DNA from: Saccharicrinis sp963677345
GTDB lineage: Bacteria > Bacteroidota > Bacteroidia > Bacteroidales > Marinilabiliaceae
Direction: 5' to 3'
Assembly (NCBI GenBank): GCA_963677345.2
Contig: CAXXLC010000017.1
Location: 124,001 to 188,000 of the forward strand
DNA: 64,000 nt
Part shown: one piece after another, positions 18,716 to 28,638 of the stretch
How the letters are laid out: the number at the start of each line of letters is the position of its first letter
How positions within the stretch are numbered: the first letter of the stretch is position 1
Program-made: the position numbers and the translations under genes
Notes under the pieces: model-generated
The model's database searches: none
The model's input: only the letters and a program-made list of their open reading frames with translations
What the model was told of the DNA's origin: nothing

Positions 18716-19855
18716 ATGAATGTCTTAAGGAATTTTAATGAAATTATATATGTTGAAAATACAGATCCATTTGTAAATTATGTAGGTGGTATTCCTACTT
18801 ATATTCGAAATGCTGCTTTTTTTATGAAAAAAAAGGGTTTAAAAGTATCGTTTATTGGTTCAATATTATCCGTACCTCCTAAAGATAGTGTTAATTTTTT
18901 TGATAATATTATTAGTTTGTCAGATGTAAAAATTGGACACTTGAAATTTACAATTAATATGTTTAGTCGTATTAAAAAAACTTCAATCCACAAAAAATAC
19001 TTAATTCATTGCCAGCGATTAATGCTATGTCTCCCCTTTATTTTTTCATTAAAAAAATACAACCTGATCTGTACATCGCATGGAATAGAGAGAAATCAAA
19101 TAATGGGAAGAAAAGGAAAGTTTCATGGATTTATTTATAGTATTGTTGAGAGAATTGTTATTCCCAGACTAAAATTATTAATTGTTGTAGATCCTCATAC
19201 CGAAAATTATTTCAAAGAGCGTTTCCCTTCTTTGAAAAATAAAATTGTAAGAATCCCCATTGGTATTGATAATGAAAGATTTTACCCTATAAAAATTAAA
19301 GAAGTTAATAATATATTTAGTATAGATATTTCTTATACTCATCTTGTATTTGTAGGAAGAATTGAATATCCAAAAAATTTAGAATTACTTCTTGATGCTT
19401 TTCATATTGTACAAAAAAAGAAAAGTAATGTAAAGTTGATTATTGCCGGAGAAGGACGAGATAAAGAAGCATATGTAGAATACTGTAGAAAGAATAATAT
19501 TAACAATGTTGAATTTATTGGAAGTGTGGCCCCATCAGATTTAGTTTATCTACTAAACTTGTGCAAAGTGTTGGTGTTATCATCCTTATCTGAAGGCAGC
19601 CCTACTGTAATAAAGGAAGCTATTTCGTGTAATTTACAAATAGTATCTACAAATGTGGGTGATGTGAGTGAAGTCGTTCATAATTTAGAAGGTAGTTATA
19701 TAGTAGATTTTGATGCGAATAATTTTGCAAATGCAATTCTGGATTCCTTAAAAACAAAAAAAGTGAATTACCAGCATCGAGTTACTAAATATTCAAATGA
19801 GATTCTTTTTGATAAATTATATGAGTCTTATACCCTGATTTCTACTTCTGTTTAG
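18716..19855 (+). CDS. GT4 family glycosyltransferase
   Basis: 379 residues. The N-terminal part has DPFVNYVGGIPTYIRNAAFF, a typical GT4 glycine loop. The C-terminal half has IPIGIDNERFYP, LVFVGRIEYPKNLELLL and the E-x7-E motif in LSEGSPTVIKEAIS. It would add a sugar to the lipid-linked repeat unit in the cytoplasm. It closes the compact four-gene run; a 145-base gap follows. Confidence 0.87.
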   Translation: MNVLRNFNEIIYVENTDPFVNYVGGIPTYIRNAAFFMKKKGLKVSFIGSILSVPPKDSVNFFDNIISLSDVKIGHLKFTINMFSRIKKTSIHKKYLIHCQRLMLCLPFIFSLKKYNLICTSHGIERNQIMGRKGKFHGFIYSIVERIVIPRLKLLIVVDPHTENYFKERFPSLKNKIVRIPIGIDNERFYPIKIKEVNNIFSIDISYTHLVFVGRIEYPKNLELLLDAFHIVQKKKSNVKLIIAGEGRDKEAYVEYCRKNNINNVEFIGSVAPSDLVYLLNLCKVLVLSSLSEGSPTVIKEAISCNLQIVSTNVGDVSEVVHNLEGSYIVDFDANNFANAILDSLKTKKVNYQHRVTKYSNEILFDKLYESYTLISTSV

Positions 19856-20000
19856 TGTATTTTAATATTCTTTTGAAGATTAAAGAATAAGAATTACTTC
19901 TATAATTTTCATTAGAGTAGATTCATATAAGGACTTTCTTTTAGGAAAAAGAATATATAAAGTAGGCATTGGTAAAGCTGATTAATAACGAAATGATGAT

Positions 20001-21020
20001 ATGATGGAAACTAAAAGAATCGAAGTTGTTGTTTTTATTAAAGGATTATCCATATTAACTATAGTTCTGTTTCATTTGACAATGAGATTAAATATTCCAG
20101 ATTATCTATTGAAATTTAATCCATTCAGTGGAGTTGGAGTTCATAGTTTTATTTTTGTTTCGGGGTTTACTCTATACCTTTCTTATCTTAGAAGACCTTT
20201 AAAATTACTTAGCTTCTATAAAAGAAGGTTCAGTGCAGTATATATACCATATATTTTTGTAGTTATTATTTTTGTGGTTATTTTTTATATTATTGATAAT
20301 TCACAGTTTTCATATTATTCATTGTTTGGTCATGTTCTTCTTTACAAGATGTTTGATAATGAGATAATAGGAAGCTATGCTTATTATTTCTGGTTTATAT
20401 CTACAATCTTTCAATTCTATTTTGTATTTCCAATTATTGTTAAAATAAAGGAGAAAGTAAAAGATCTACCGTTTATTTTAGGAAGTTTATTGATCAGTCT
20501 GTTATGGTCATTGGTTGTGTTATTATTAGAGAAAGAAGCTTACAGAACATGGAATTCTTTTTTTCTTCAATACTTATGGGAATTTAATTTAGGAATTCTG
20601 TTGGCGGATTTTTATGTGAAAAAAAAATGGAAATTTTGGGAAATGAAGACAATTTATCTGACTGTAATAGTTGTTGTTGGAGTGTTTCTGTTTGTCTACT
20701 TGCCAACAGTATTTGGAGTCAAAGCAAAATTATTTAATGATTTTTTCGGTTCAGTTGCCTTTACAAGTATTTTGATTTTAGTGTATAGAATAAAAATAAA
20801 TCTATTTAGAGAATTAGGATTATTATGTGGAATATATTCGTATGATATCTATTTAACACATGGGTTGGTTTTTATAGTATTAAGTCTTTTTTCTTTTCGT
20901 GGAATATATGGAACAATTGAGTATGCAGTCTTCTTTTTGGTAATACTGTTTGTTTTTTCAATGATCAATAATCTTTTATCAGGAAGGATAATAAAAGTGT
21001 TTTCTAAGTATACGAAGTAG
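20001..21020 (+). CDS. Acyltransferase-3 family membrane protein (OafA/WecH-like)
   Basis: 339 residues, about ten membrane helices. The N-terminal signature includes GLSILTIVLFHLT with the conserved His, then GVGVHSFIFVSGFTLYL and an Arg-rich YKRRFSAVYIPY loop, as in acyltransferase 3 proteins. These move acetyl groups across the inner membrane onto glycans in the periplasm or on lipid carriers. Two ATG codons are in tandem at 20001 and 20004. With the two beta-helix enzymes and the GNAT it gives four candidate acylation activities in this part of the locus. Confidence 0.85.
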   Translation: MMETKRIEVVVFIKGLSILTIVLFHLTMRLNIPDYLLKFNPFSGVGVHSFIFVSGFTLYLSYLRRPLKLLSFYKRRFSAVYIPYIFVVIIFVVIFYIIDNSQFSYYSLFGHVLLYKMFDNEIIGSYAYYFWFISTIFQFYFVFPIIVKIKEKVKDLPFILGSLLISLLWSLVVLLLEKEAYRTWNSFFLQYLWEFNLGILLADFYVKKKWKFWEMKTIYLTVIVVVGVFLFVYLPTVFGVKAKLFNDFFGSVAFTSILILVYRIKINLFRELGLLCGIYSYDIYLTHGLVFIVLSLFSFRGIYGTIEYAVFFLVILFVFSMINNLLSGRIIKVFSKYTK

Positions 21021-21042
21021 CAACTTAAAATATTATCAGGTT

Positions 21043-22060
21043 ATGAATAATATTCCTAGGAAAATATTAATTGATATAACTCATCCTGCAGATGTACATC
21101 AATTTCGTTTTATTATAGAGAATCTAAAGGAACGAAATGAAGTACTTATTGTTGCGCGTTACAATAAGGATAGTGTTATTCGTTTATTGGAAAAGTATAA
21201 TATTGAATATATCAAAAGAAGGGGGTATAATAGTTTTCTGGGGAAAATATTTGGATTATTATTGGTCAATATTCAGCTGTTTAGAATAGCTAAAAAGTTT
21301 AAGGCTGATATTTTAGTGGGAAGTACAGGGAATTGTTATGTATCTCAAGTTGCCTGGTTGTTAAAAAAAACATCTGTTATACTTGATGATACAGAACATA
21401 CATCATTCCAAAATAAACTTACTTTTCCTTTTGCATCGAAGGTGATAACTCCGGATAGTTATTATTTGGAGTTAGGTAAAAAGCAAGTTAAATATGTTGG
21501 AACCAAAGAAATGTTTTACCTGTCAAAGAGTTATTTTATTCCCAGTGAATTAATAAAGAGTGAATTGGAAAAAGAAGACAAAGTATTCTTTTTGCGTATT
21601 ATTGCTTGGAATGCCAATCATGATATTGGAAAGACTAATACATTTAACGTTAGATCCCTTGTTCAATATTTGAAACCTTTAGGCAGAGTCTTAATATCTG
21701 CAGAAGGTGACGTAGAGGAATCACTAAAGCCATACCTAATTCCGGATAAATATAAAAATGAATATCATAGTGTGCTGTATTACTCTGATTTAGTAATAAC
21801 AGAAGGGGCTTCAACCGCAGCAGAAGCTGCAGTTTTAGGTACGCCATGTATTTACATTAATCCTTTGACTTTAGGGTATATTGACTACCTAGAATCTAAA
21901 GATCGAATAATTAGCACAACAAATATTAATTCGTTAAAGCAATTGATTAATGATTTTGGTAGTCAAAAAAAAATTGAATCGCAAAAATATTTATGAACCA
22001 GATTATGATCTTAATCAGTTTGTAATTGATCAAATTTTTGAAACGTACATTAATAAGTAA
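21043..22060 (+). pseudogene. DUF354 protein with 3' frameshift at a nine-A run
   Basis: DUF354 proteins have a GT-B/UDP-GlcNAc 2-epimerase-like fold and occur in glycan loci. The start fits well (KILIDITHPADVHQFRFI; later VGSTGNCYVSQVAWLLKK and TEGASTAAEAAVLGTP). The undisturbed frame stops at 21996 after 317 residues. At 21965-21973 there are nine A in a row. Removing one A lets the frame continue through LNRKNIYEPDYDLNQFVI and DQIFETYINK to a TAA at 22058-22060 (about 338 residues), a natural-looking family C-terminus. The cause may be a sequencing error, slippage or a real mutation. Truncation removes only the last 20-30 residues, so the protein may still work. Confidence 0.75.
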
Positions 22061-22599
22061 TATCTACAAATGGCAAATTATTACAAAACTACATTAAAAA
22101 GATAGTAGGGCTCTAATTTATTTATTCTTAAAAATATTAGCTAGTAATAAATTTGATTCTCTAAAAATTATTAATTAACTTATTTCATAATTGTTACTCA
22201 AAGAAAATTTATATAAAAGTTATGAATGAGGGGAAGTTTGTTGCTTGAGTAACATAATAGAGCAAAATGCAATTGGCTTAAAATCTTTTCTTGGTTTAAA
22301 ATAATTTTGGTTTAGGTTTTTATATGGTAGTAATTCCTTAAATTTAGTATCAAGCGTGCTCAATATGCAAGTGTTATATAGCATTCATTTTGAGTTTTAA
22401 ATATGGTTTTGCTTGCCTGATTAGAATTGATATAAAAGAATGTTTTAAATAATTAAAAGTGAACGTATGATCTCTCAAAGTAGGGGATGCTCTTATTAGA
22501 AACATAAGATAAATATTTGACTTGTTTTTCTCTCAAGTTGTATCTTATGTTGAATAACTTATTTAATTTCTATTAATCAAAATCTAATTTTAATCAAAG
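22061..22599. other. Intergenic region with a possible promoter
   Basis: About 540 AT-rich bases without a gene. TTTG at 22517-22520 and TATCTTATG at 22542-22550 lie 21 bases apart and resemble the -33/-7 boxes of Bacteroidota promoters, although the -7 box is imperfect. They are 50 bases ahead of the FISUMP gene. I see nothing else. Confidence 0.35.
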
Positions 22600-23337
22600 A
22601 TGCTTAAAATGTTAGTAAAAATTGTTTTTGTAGGATTCGTATTTTTAAGTTTTTTTTCATGTAAAGACGATGAGACTTTAGACGAGGAAATAAATGTTGT
22701 GACCGGAACTTTGACTGATGTAGATGGTAACACATATGGGACGGTTACCATTGGTAAGCAAATATGGATGGCAGAAAATCTTAGAGTAACATATTATGCT
22801 GATGGAACTCCAATCGATGAGATTATTGATGATGCAGAATGGACAGCTTTAGAGGATAACAATGTAGATAAAGCCTTTTGTTATTATAATAATAATTTGA
22901 ATGGGGAGAAAGATATTTATGGAGCGCTTTATACTTATGCCGCAGCAGTAAGATGTGTAACTTATGACTGTGATAATGTACAAGGAGTTTGTCCTGATGG
23001 CTGGCATATTCCAAGTATGGCTGATTGGCTTGAACTAATAGACTTTATTAATGATGATGATTTCGCTGCCAGTAAACTAAAGAGTAAAAGGTATTGGGAT
23101 GATGTAGAAGATGAAGTAACGAATGAATATTCTTTTAGTGCATATCCTGCAGGATATCGATACTTATACGATGGAAAATATAAAGGTTTGGGCCGAATTG
23201 TAAGTTGGTGGTCAAGTGAGGAAAATACACAATATGATGCTTATACTCTTACTTTATATACGGGAACACCCACTGTGCATACTTATAATTTATATGGAAA
23301 ATCTTATGGACTTTCAGTAAGATGTATAAAAGATTAA
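22600..23337 (+). CDS. FISUMP-domain lipoprotein
   Basis: 245 residues with lipobox LSFFSC near residue 21. The rest is one Fibrobacter-succinogenes-major-paralogue domain: GNTYGTVTIGKQIWMAENLR, then GVCPDGWHIPSMADWLELI, YSFSAYPAGYR, a WWSSEE block and the closing LSVRCIKD. These domains are common surface modules in Bacteroidota and Fibrobacterota; their biochemical role is not established. The gene stands alone with a promoter-like sequence before it and a terminator after it, so it is probably regulated separately from the glycan genes. Confidence 0.88.
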   Translation: MLKMLVKIVFVGFVFLSFFSCKDDETLDEEINVVTGTLTDVDGNTYGTVTIGKQIWMAENLRVTYYADGTPIDEIIDDAEWTALEDNNVDKAFCYYNNNLNGEKDIYGALYTYAAAVRCVTYDCDNVQGVCPDGWHIPSMADWLELIDFINDDDFAASKLKSKRYWDDVEDEVTNEYSFSAYPAGYRYLYDGKYKGLGRIVSWWSSEENTQYDAYTLTLYTGTPTVHTYNLYGKSYGLSVRCIKD

Positions 23338-23392
23338 AACTTAACTTCCATATTTTAAATGACTATATAGAGTGAAAATTTAGCATTGCAGG

Positions 23393-23425
23393 AAGAGTGG
23401 CATAAATTGTCACTCTTTTTTTTTT
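23393..23425 (+). terminator. Rho-independent terminator after the FISUMP lipoprotein
   Basis: AAGAGTG (23393-23399) pairs with CACTCTT (23411-23417) across an 11-base loop, followed by a run of T to 23425. It lies about 60 bases after the stop. Confidence 0.8.
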
Positions 23426-23538
23426 ATCCATTGTCTTTATAAAATAGTTTCGTTAACTTATGGTGGGTTATTGCAAACATTGCGCACTTATGATTTGAAT
23501 ATTTATACGAGAGGTTTTGAAATTGCAATTTTGATAAG

Positions 23539-26500
23539 ATGGAGCTAAGAAAGATATTGAAGGCGGTGAAAGTAATGCTTCTAACCATGTTTATTATGGT
23601 AACTTTTAATATAGAAGCAAGTGATATTGATTCTCTAAGGACAAGGATGATTAATAGATATATAAGCAGTGGAGGAAGTGGTAGTTATGTCACCTCCCAG
23701 TCTAGCGACGGAAGTTGGTCTGATATCAATTATAGTGATACAGATAGAACCAGCTGGGATCCATTAAAACACCTTCAGCGTTTACGATCGATGAGTATTG
23801 CGTATAATAGTCCAGGAAATTCATACTATCATAATAGTACGTTGCTAAATGGTATTATAAACGGAATCCAATATTGGTATAATAGAAAATCTACTTCTGC
23901 AAATTGGTGGTTTAATGATATAGGTTCACAGCAATTATTAGGTCCAATATTAATATTAATGCAGGATTTTATTTCACAGAGTTTAGTAACTACTGGCTGT
24001 ACATATCTTAAAGATCCCTATTTGACGGCATTAAATTTAGTTGATGTATCAGAACAAACAATACATAGGGGAATGTTAACTAATAATGAAAATGATATAA
24101 TCTGGGGGTTGGATACCATCGGTTCAACAGTTAAATTATCAGAGGGGGATGGTATAAAATCTGATTACAGTTTTCATCAGCATGAAAAACAACTTTACAA
24201 TGGGGGATATGGATTGGAATTTATTGATGATATAACCTATTGGATATATATTACCCGAGGATTGTCATTGAGTATGCCAGCAGAAGATATTGAAACCTAT
24301 TCTAATTATTTATTAGATGGAATGCAATGGATGACCTATAAATCAAATCTAGATTTTTCTATTGTCGGTAGAGGAATATCCCGACCTGGTAAAATAAAAA
24401 GTACAAGTGGAATATTGAGTACATTAAACTATATGTCTCAGATTGGAGATGGGCGGGCTAGCCAATATAAGGCTTATGCAAATCAAATTAACGGAGGAAG
24501 CAACTCTTTAACCGGAGATAAACATTTTTGGAATTCAGATTATCATTCTCACCGTAGAGATGATTATTTTGTTTCTGTAAGAATGAGTTCTCAGAGAACT
24601 CTTGCCTCAGAAACAATGAATGGCGAGAATCTAAAAGCATACTACTTAGCTTATGGTGCTATGTCAGTTCTAGTTAATCAGGATGAGTATTATAATATTT
24701 TTCCGGTGTGGGATTGGTGCCGTGTGCCAGGTGTTACTGCAGCATTGGAATCAACTCCTCCATCTATGCCATCTTGGTGGCTTAATTATGGTAAAACAAG
24801 TTTTGTAGGAGGTGTTTCAAATGGAGATTACGGTGTATCAGCAATGGATTTATCTTTAAATAATATTTATGGGAAAAAGGCATGGTTCTTTTTCGAAAAT
24901 GAGGTTGTTGCACTTGGAGCAGGGATTAGAAGTTCTAATAGTTCAAGTATAATTACATCGGTCAATCAAACATTGCTAGATGGTGATGTTGTTGTAAATA
25001 ATAATGGGCAAAGTGTATATAGTTCAGGTAATTATACCTTGAGTGATCCTCAATGGGTATATCATAATAATGTATTATATATGTTTCCAGGTAATGAACA
25101 GGTTAATTTGAGAAATAATACCCAATCAGGTTCTTGGTATAGTATTAATACAACTTATTCTTCATCAACTCTGTATCAGAATGTTTTTAGTCTGTGGATT
25201 AATCATGGTGTACAACCTACAAATGGTACGTATTATTACACTATTGTTCCTGGAATTCAGTTAAATGATGTAAGTAGTTTTGTTACCAATTATGCAGATA
25301 ACGTAATTTCAAATACTAGTAGTATTCAAGCTGTTGAAAATACGGATTTGAAAATTACAGGAATTGTATTTTATCAAGCTGGAGCTTTGAAATTAAGAAA
25401 TAGTCTGACAGTAACTGCTGATAAACCGTGTATTTTATTGTTAGATGAAGCTAATGGTCAGTTATCTGCTTCAAATCCTAATCAAACAGTAATGAACCTC
25501 AATGTTACATTGAATTATAGTGATAATACCTCAAAAGTTTTGGAATATAATTTTCCAGGAGGCACTTATGGAGGAAGGACTATACAAAAAAGCTTTTCAA
25601 CAGAGTGTTCTTTAGATATAACAGATGCTATAGTTAATGATAGTATCATTACAATAAATTATGTGACTTCGGGTAATTGTGGATCTTTAAATTCTGCTAT
25701 ACATAAAGTAGGAAATAATACTCCAGTGTATGGCCCTGTTACAAATGTTAATTCAGGAACAGAAATTAATCTGTATAGAAGTTGTGTAACATGTGATGAT
25801 GGTAATTACTATTTTAAGATGTATAATGATAATGTGGTTGATTCTATTCTTTTTAATTATACAAAACCTATTGGTTGTGATAATTTTGCTTTGACAGGAG
25901 AAGTAGTAAATAATGATTACGGATTAACTAATGGGAGTATATTGATTTCTATAGGTGGAGGTTCAGAACCTTATTCTTATTCATGGAGTGATGGAATAAC
26001 GACAAAGGACCGTAGTAATCTGTCCTCGGGAGAGTATACAATAATTGTGACAGATGCAAATTCTTGTGAGCTTAGTGAAACATTCAGTATTCTGGAAAAT
26101 GCGGATCCTTGTTTGGATTTTTCAATTTCAGGAGAAATTGAAAATAGTTATAATGGATTATCGAACGGAAGCATAATGATTACTGTAAGTGGAGGATCAG
26201 AACCATTTACATATACTTGGAATGATGGAGTTACTGATAAAGATAGAACTAATTTATCAGCAGGAACTTATTCTGTAACAATTAATGATTTTTCAAATTG
26301 TACCATTACTAAATCATTTCAGGTTGAGGATAATTCTATTAAAATTATATCAACTAGCATTATAGATGGTGTTTTGACAACAGAGTTTACAACTTCTGGA
26401 GACTGTAGTACCGTAACTTATATTATTTATGATGCGACTAATAGTATAGTATATAACCCCGGACAAACTGTACAAACGGGATTTAGCGTCAATATTTCAA

Positions 26501-27108
26501 ATATTTGCTCAACATGTAAAGATGGGAATTATCAAATAGATTTATTATGTAATGATTTAACAGATTCTAAAGTTTTTACCTATGTTACAAATATTGATTT
26601 ATGTGAGAACTTTATTGTTACAGGTGAAAAGATTGATACTGAATATGATAATGATGTTGGTATTATAAATCTTACTATAAGTGGAGGATCAGAACCATAC
26701 ATATTTAATTGGAGTGACGGTTCTGAATCACAAAACAGAGATCAACTTAGTGAAGGAACATATTCCGTTGAAGTAATAGATGTAAATAATTGTTATCGAC
26801 AATTGAGCTTTACGATAGCTAAAAAGTCTATTCCATTTGAAATATTAAAATTCTATCCAAATCCAACTACGGGTTTAGTTGCTATAGAATATACAAGTCC
26901 AATAAATGCCACTATTGAAATAATTGTTGAAACAATGTTGGGAGAAAGAATAAATAATTTTTCAGCATCTTCTAATATAGGAATGAATAAAGAAACAATA
27001 GATATTTCTGCTGATGAAAATGGGAACAGCAATACTGTTGGCCCTTATCGTATTATTATGCGTCAGGGAGATAATGAAGATTCTTTTGTTTTGGTGAAAA
27101 CGAATTAA
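23539..27108 (+). CDS. Secreted PL8-family polysaccharide lyase with SprB-type repeats and T9SS tail
   Basis: 1189 residues. A signal peptide (VMLLTMFIMVTFNIEAS) precedes a PL8 alpha/alpha toroid: NWWFNDIGSQQLLGP near 124, FHQHEKQLYNGGYG near 212 (the QH..Y.GGYG catalytic block) and HSHRRDDYFVSVRMSSQRT near 334. The beta-sandwich domains follow. PL8 enzymes cleave hyaluronan, chondroitin, xanthan or related uronate polymers by beta-elimination. The C-terminal part has three SprB-type repeats (about 780-852, 858-929, 1022-1093; each with GGSEP and W-x-DG) and two copies of another repeat (about 690-779, 935-1021). It ends in a T9SS type A sorting domain (FYPNPTTG). It should be exported and attached to the cell surface. 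Exact substrate unknown. Confidence 0.88.
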   Translation: MELRKILKAVKVMLLTMFIMVTFNIEASDIDSLRTRMINRYISSGGSGSYVTSQSSDGSWSDINYSDTDRTSWDPLKHLQRLRSMSIAYNSPGNSYYHNSTLLNGIINGIQYWYNRKSTSANWWFNDIGSQQLLGPILILMQDFISQSLVTTGCTYLKDPYLTALNLVDVSEQTIHRGMLTNNENDIIWGLDTIGSTVKLSEGDGIKSDYSFHQHEKQLYNGGYGLEFIDDITYWIYITRGLSLSMPAEDIETYSNYLLDGMQWMTYKSNLDFSIVGRGISRPGKIKSTSGILSTLNYMSQIGDGRASQYKAYANQINGGSNSLTGDKHFWNSDYHSHRRDDYFVSVRMSSQRTLASETMNGENLKAYYLAYGAMSVLVNQDEYYNIFPVWDWCRVPGVTAALESTPPSMPSWWLNYGKTSFVGGVSNGDYGVSAMDLSLNNIYGKKAWFFFENEVVALGAGIRSSNSSSIITSVNQTLLDGDVVVNNNGQSVYSSGNYTLSDPQWVYHNNVLYMFPGNEQVNLRNNTQSGSWYSINTTYSSSTLYQNVFSLWINHGVQPTNGTYYYTIVPGIQLNDVSSFVTNYADNVISNTSSIQAVENTDLKITGIVFYQAGALKLRNSLTVTADKPCILLLDEANGQLSASNPNQTVMNLNVTLNYSDNTSKVLEYNFPGGTYGGRTIQKSFSTECSLDITDAIVNDSIITINYVTSGNCGSLNSAIHKVGNNTPVYGPVTNVNSGTEINLYRSCVTCDDGNYYFKMYNDNVVDSILFNYTKPIGCDNFALTGEVVNNDYGLTNGSILISIGGGSEPYSYSWSDGITTKDRSNLSSGEYTIIVTDANSCELSETFSILENADPCLDFSISGEIENSYNGLSNGSIMITVSGGSEPFTYTWNDGVTDKDRTNLSAGTYSVTINDFSNCTITKSFQVEDNSIKIISTSIIDGVLTTEFTTSGDCSTVTYIIYDATNSIVYNPGQTVQTGFSVNISNICSTCKDGNYQIDLLCNDLTDSKVFTYVTNIDLCENFIVTGEKIDTEYDNDVGIINLTISGGSEPYIFNWSDGSESQNRDQLSEGTYSVEVIDVNNCYRQLSFTIAKKSIPFEILKFYPNPTTGLVAIEYTSPINATIEIIVETMLGERINNFSASSNIGMNKETIDISADENGNSNTVGPYRIIMRQGDNEDSFVLVKTN

Positions 27109-27310
27109 AAAAAAATCGATAAGATTGAGTTGAAAAATAGAAACTTTTCTTAAAGTTGAATGTTAAATAGGAAGAGAAATAATGAATTTGAGGGATGTTG
27201 CTATTTTAGAACAATTATTATACATATATAAAATAACACATCTGTCCTAAATAAACCTTGTTTCCGCAAGAGTATTATAAGATAATAGATGTAAATATTT
27301 GATAAAAAAA

Positions 27311-27356
27311 GACCTGCAAGATTTGCAGGTCTCGAAAATTTTCACCTGATTAGGTG
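27311..27356 (+). repeat. Two hairpins just upstream of the transposase start
   Basis: GACCTGCAA / TTGCAGGTC (27311-27331) is a perfect 9-base-pair stem with a GAT loop. CACCT / AGGTG (27343-27356) is a 5-pair stem ending one base before the GTG start. No T-run follows. Such structures at the left end of insertion sequences often hold back transcription or translation coming from outside; here that is inference. Confidence 0.6.
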
Positions 27357-27357
27357 T

Positions 27358-28638
27358 GTGTACAAAATTTTCGATTCCAAAGTAACACCATTTGGTGGCA
27401 TTCACCTAATTCATAAGCAACTTTATGCTGATGGAGCAATTGATTTCATTGATAATCAATTAGGTGAAAGAGTAAAAAAGATAGGTTATAATTACTCTGA
27501 TATATTATTAAGTAGAATATATACAACATTTTGCGGTGGTAATTCAACCGAAGATGTAAATTATTTGAGAGATAATACATTAAAACATCTTAAAGGTATT
27601 AAAATTCCTTCTGCAGATACAATTTTACGTGGTGATGTTGAATTATCAGTTCCGTGTGATAATATTGAAACACAATCAGGGAAACCTAATAAAATCAACG
27701 TAAACCCTAAAATGAATGAATTTTTACTTGATAGTGCGTTAAAATTCAAACAATTAAATCCTAACGACAAAGACTTAGTTTATGATTTTGACCATCAATT
27801 TATTCCAGCAGAAAAATATGATGCAGAATATAGTTACAAAGGAAAAAGAGGATATTTTCCAGGTATAGCAACTATTTCAAATATTCCTGTTTATATCGAA
27901 GGACGAAATGGAAATTGTAATGTTAAAACAGCACAGTTGGCAACTCATAAAAGAGTTCTAAAAGTACTTAACAACAAAGGTGTAAAACCTCGTTATGCAA
28001 GAATGGATTGTGGTTCATACATCAAAGAAGTTACAGACTATTTTCATGAAAAAGATATCCTTTTTTCGATTAGGGCAAATAACTCAGAAACTTTATTAAC
28101 AAAGGCTGCAGATACACTGGATTGGGAGACTTGCCTTATTAATTTTCAGGATTATGAAGTAAATAGTTTTAAATATCAATTCGGAAAATATGAGCATCGT
28201 ATTGTAGCCTACCGATGGCCTAATAAAACAGGTCAAAAATCTCTTTTTACAAGAGATGCTAAAAACTACTTATTTATCATCACCAACGACTGGGATGTTT
28301 CAGAAAAGGAAGCAATTGAATTTTACAATAGAAGAGGAAATTGTGAACGTGTTTTTGATATTCAAAACAATGACTTCAATTGGAATTCCATGCCACATAG
28401 TTTCCTTGAAGAAAACACGGTATACCTGATAATCATGGCTGTTGCGCATATAATATATAAGTGGCTGTTAAATATATTTGCTAAAGTAGTCGTTGGATTA
28501 ACGAAAACCTCTCGGCTTAAAAAGTTCATTTTTCGTTTTGTGGCTACTGTTGCTAAATTTACTGATAGTGGACGAAGAACAGTGATTCATCTTGCTACTA
28601 ACAATGAAAAATTAATTCAAATGGCAAATTCTGGTTGA
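27358..28638 (+). CDS. IS1380-family transposase
   Basis: 426 residues from a GTG start. N-terminal VTPFGGIHLIHKQL, then LVYDFDHQFIP with the first catalytic Asp (143 or 145), a second Asp in RMDCGSYIKEV, and the C-terminal FYNRRGNCERVFD signature (Y-x2-RG-x2-E) typical of IS1380-group DDE transposases. No ATG lies near the start of the conserved region, so the GTG is likely. The element ends are not clear: CCTAAA-type sequences occur at about 27246 and, inverted, at about 28798, but they match only in part and I see no target duplication. Probably an intact or recently active transposase gene. Confidence 0.82.
   Translation: MYKIFDSKVTPFGGIHLIHKQLYADGAIDFIDNQLGERVKKIGYNYSDILLSRIYTTFCGGNSTEDVNYLRDNTLKHLKGIKIPSADTILRGDVELSVPCDNIETQSGKPNKINVNPKMNEFLLDSALKFKQLNPNDKDLVYDFDHQFIPAEKYDAEYSYKGKRGYFPGIATISNIPVYIEGRNGNCNVKTAQLATHKRVLKVLNNKGVKPRYARMDCGSYIKEVTDYFHEKDILFSIRANNSETLLTKAADTLDWETCLINFQDYEVNSFKYQFGKYEHRIVAYRWPNKTGQKSLFTRDAKNYLFIITNDWDVSEKEAIEFYNRRGNCERVFDIQNNDFNWNSMPHSFLEENTVYLIIMAVAHIIYKWLLNIFAKVVVGLTKTSRLKKFIFRFVATVAKFTDSGRRTVIHLATNNEKLIQMANSG

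Noticed and set aside
23539..27108. Lyase gene considered as a SprB-like gliding adhesin
   Set aside because: SprB-type repeats are present, but the N-terminal two-thirds carry the PL8 catalytic blocks, so the enzyme call is better supported.
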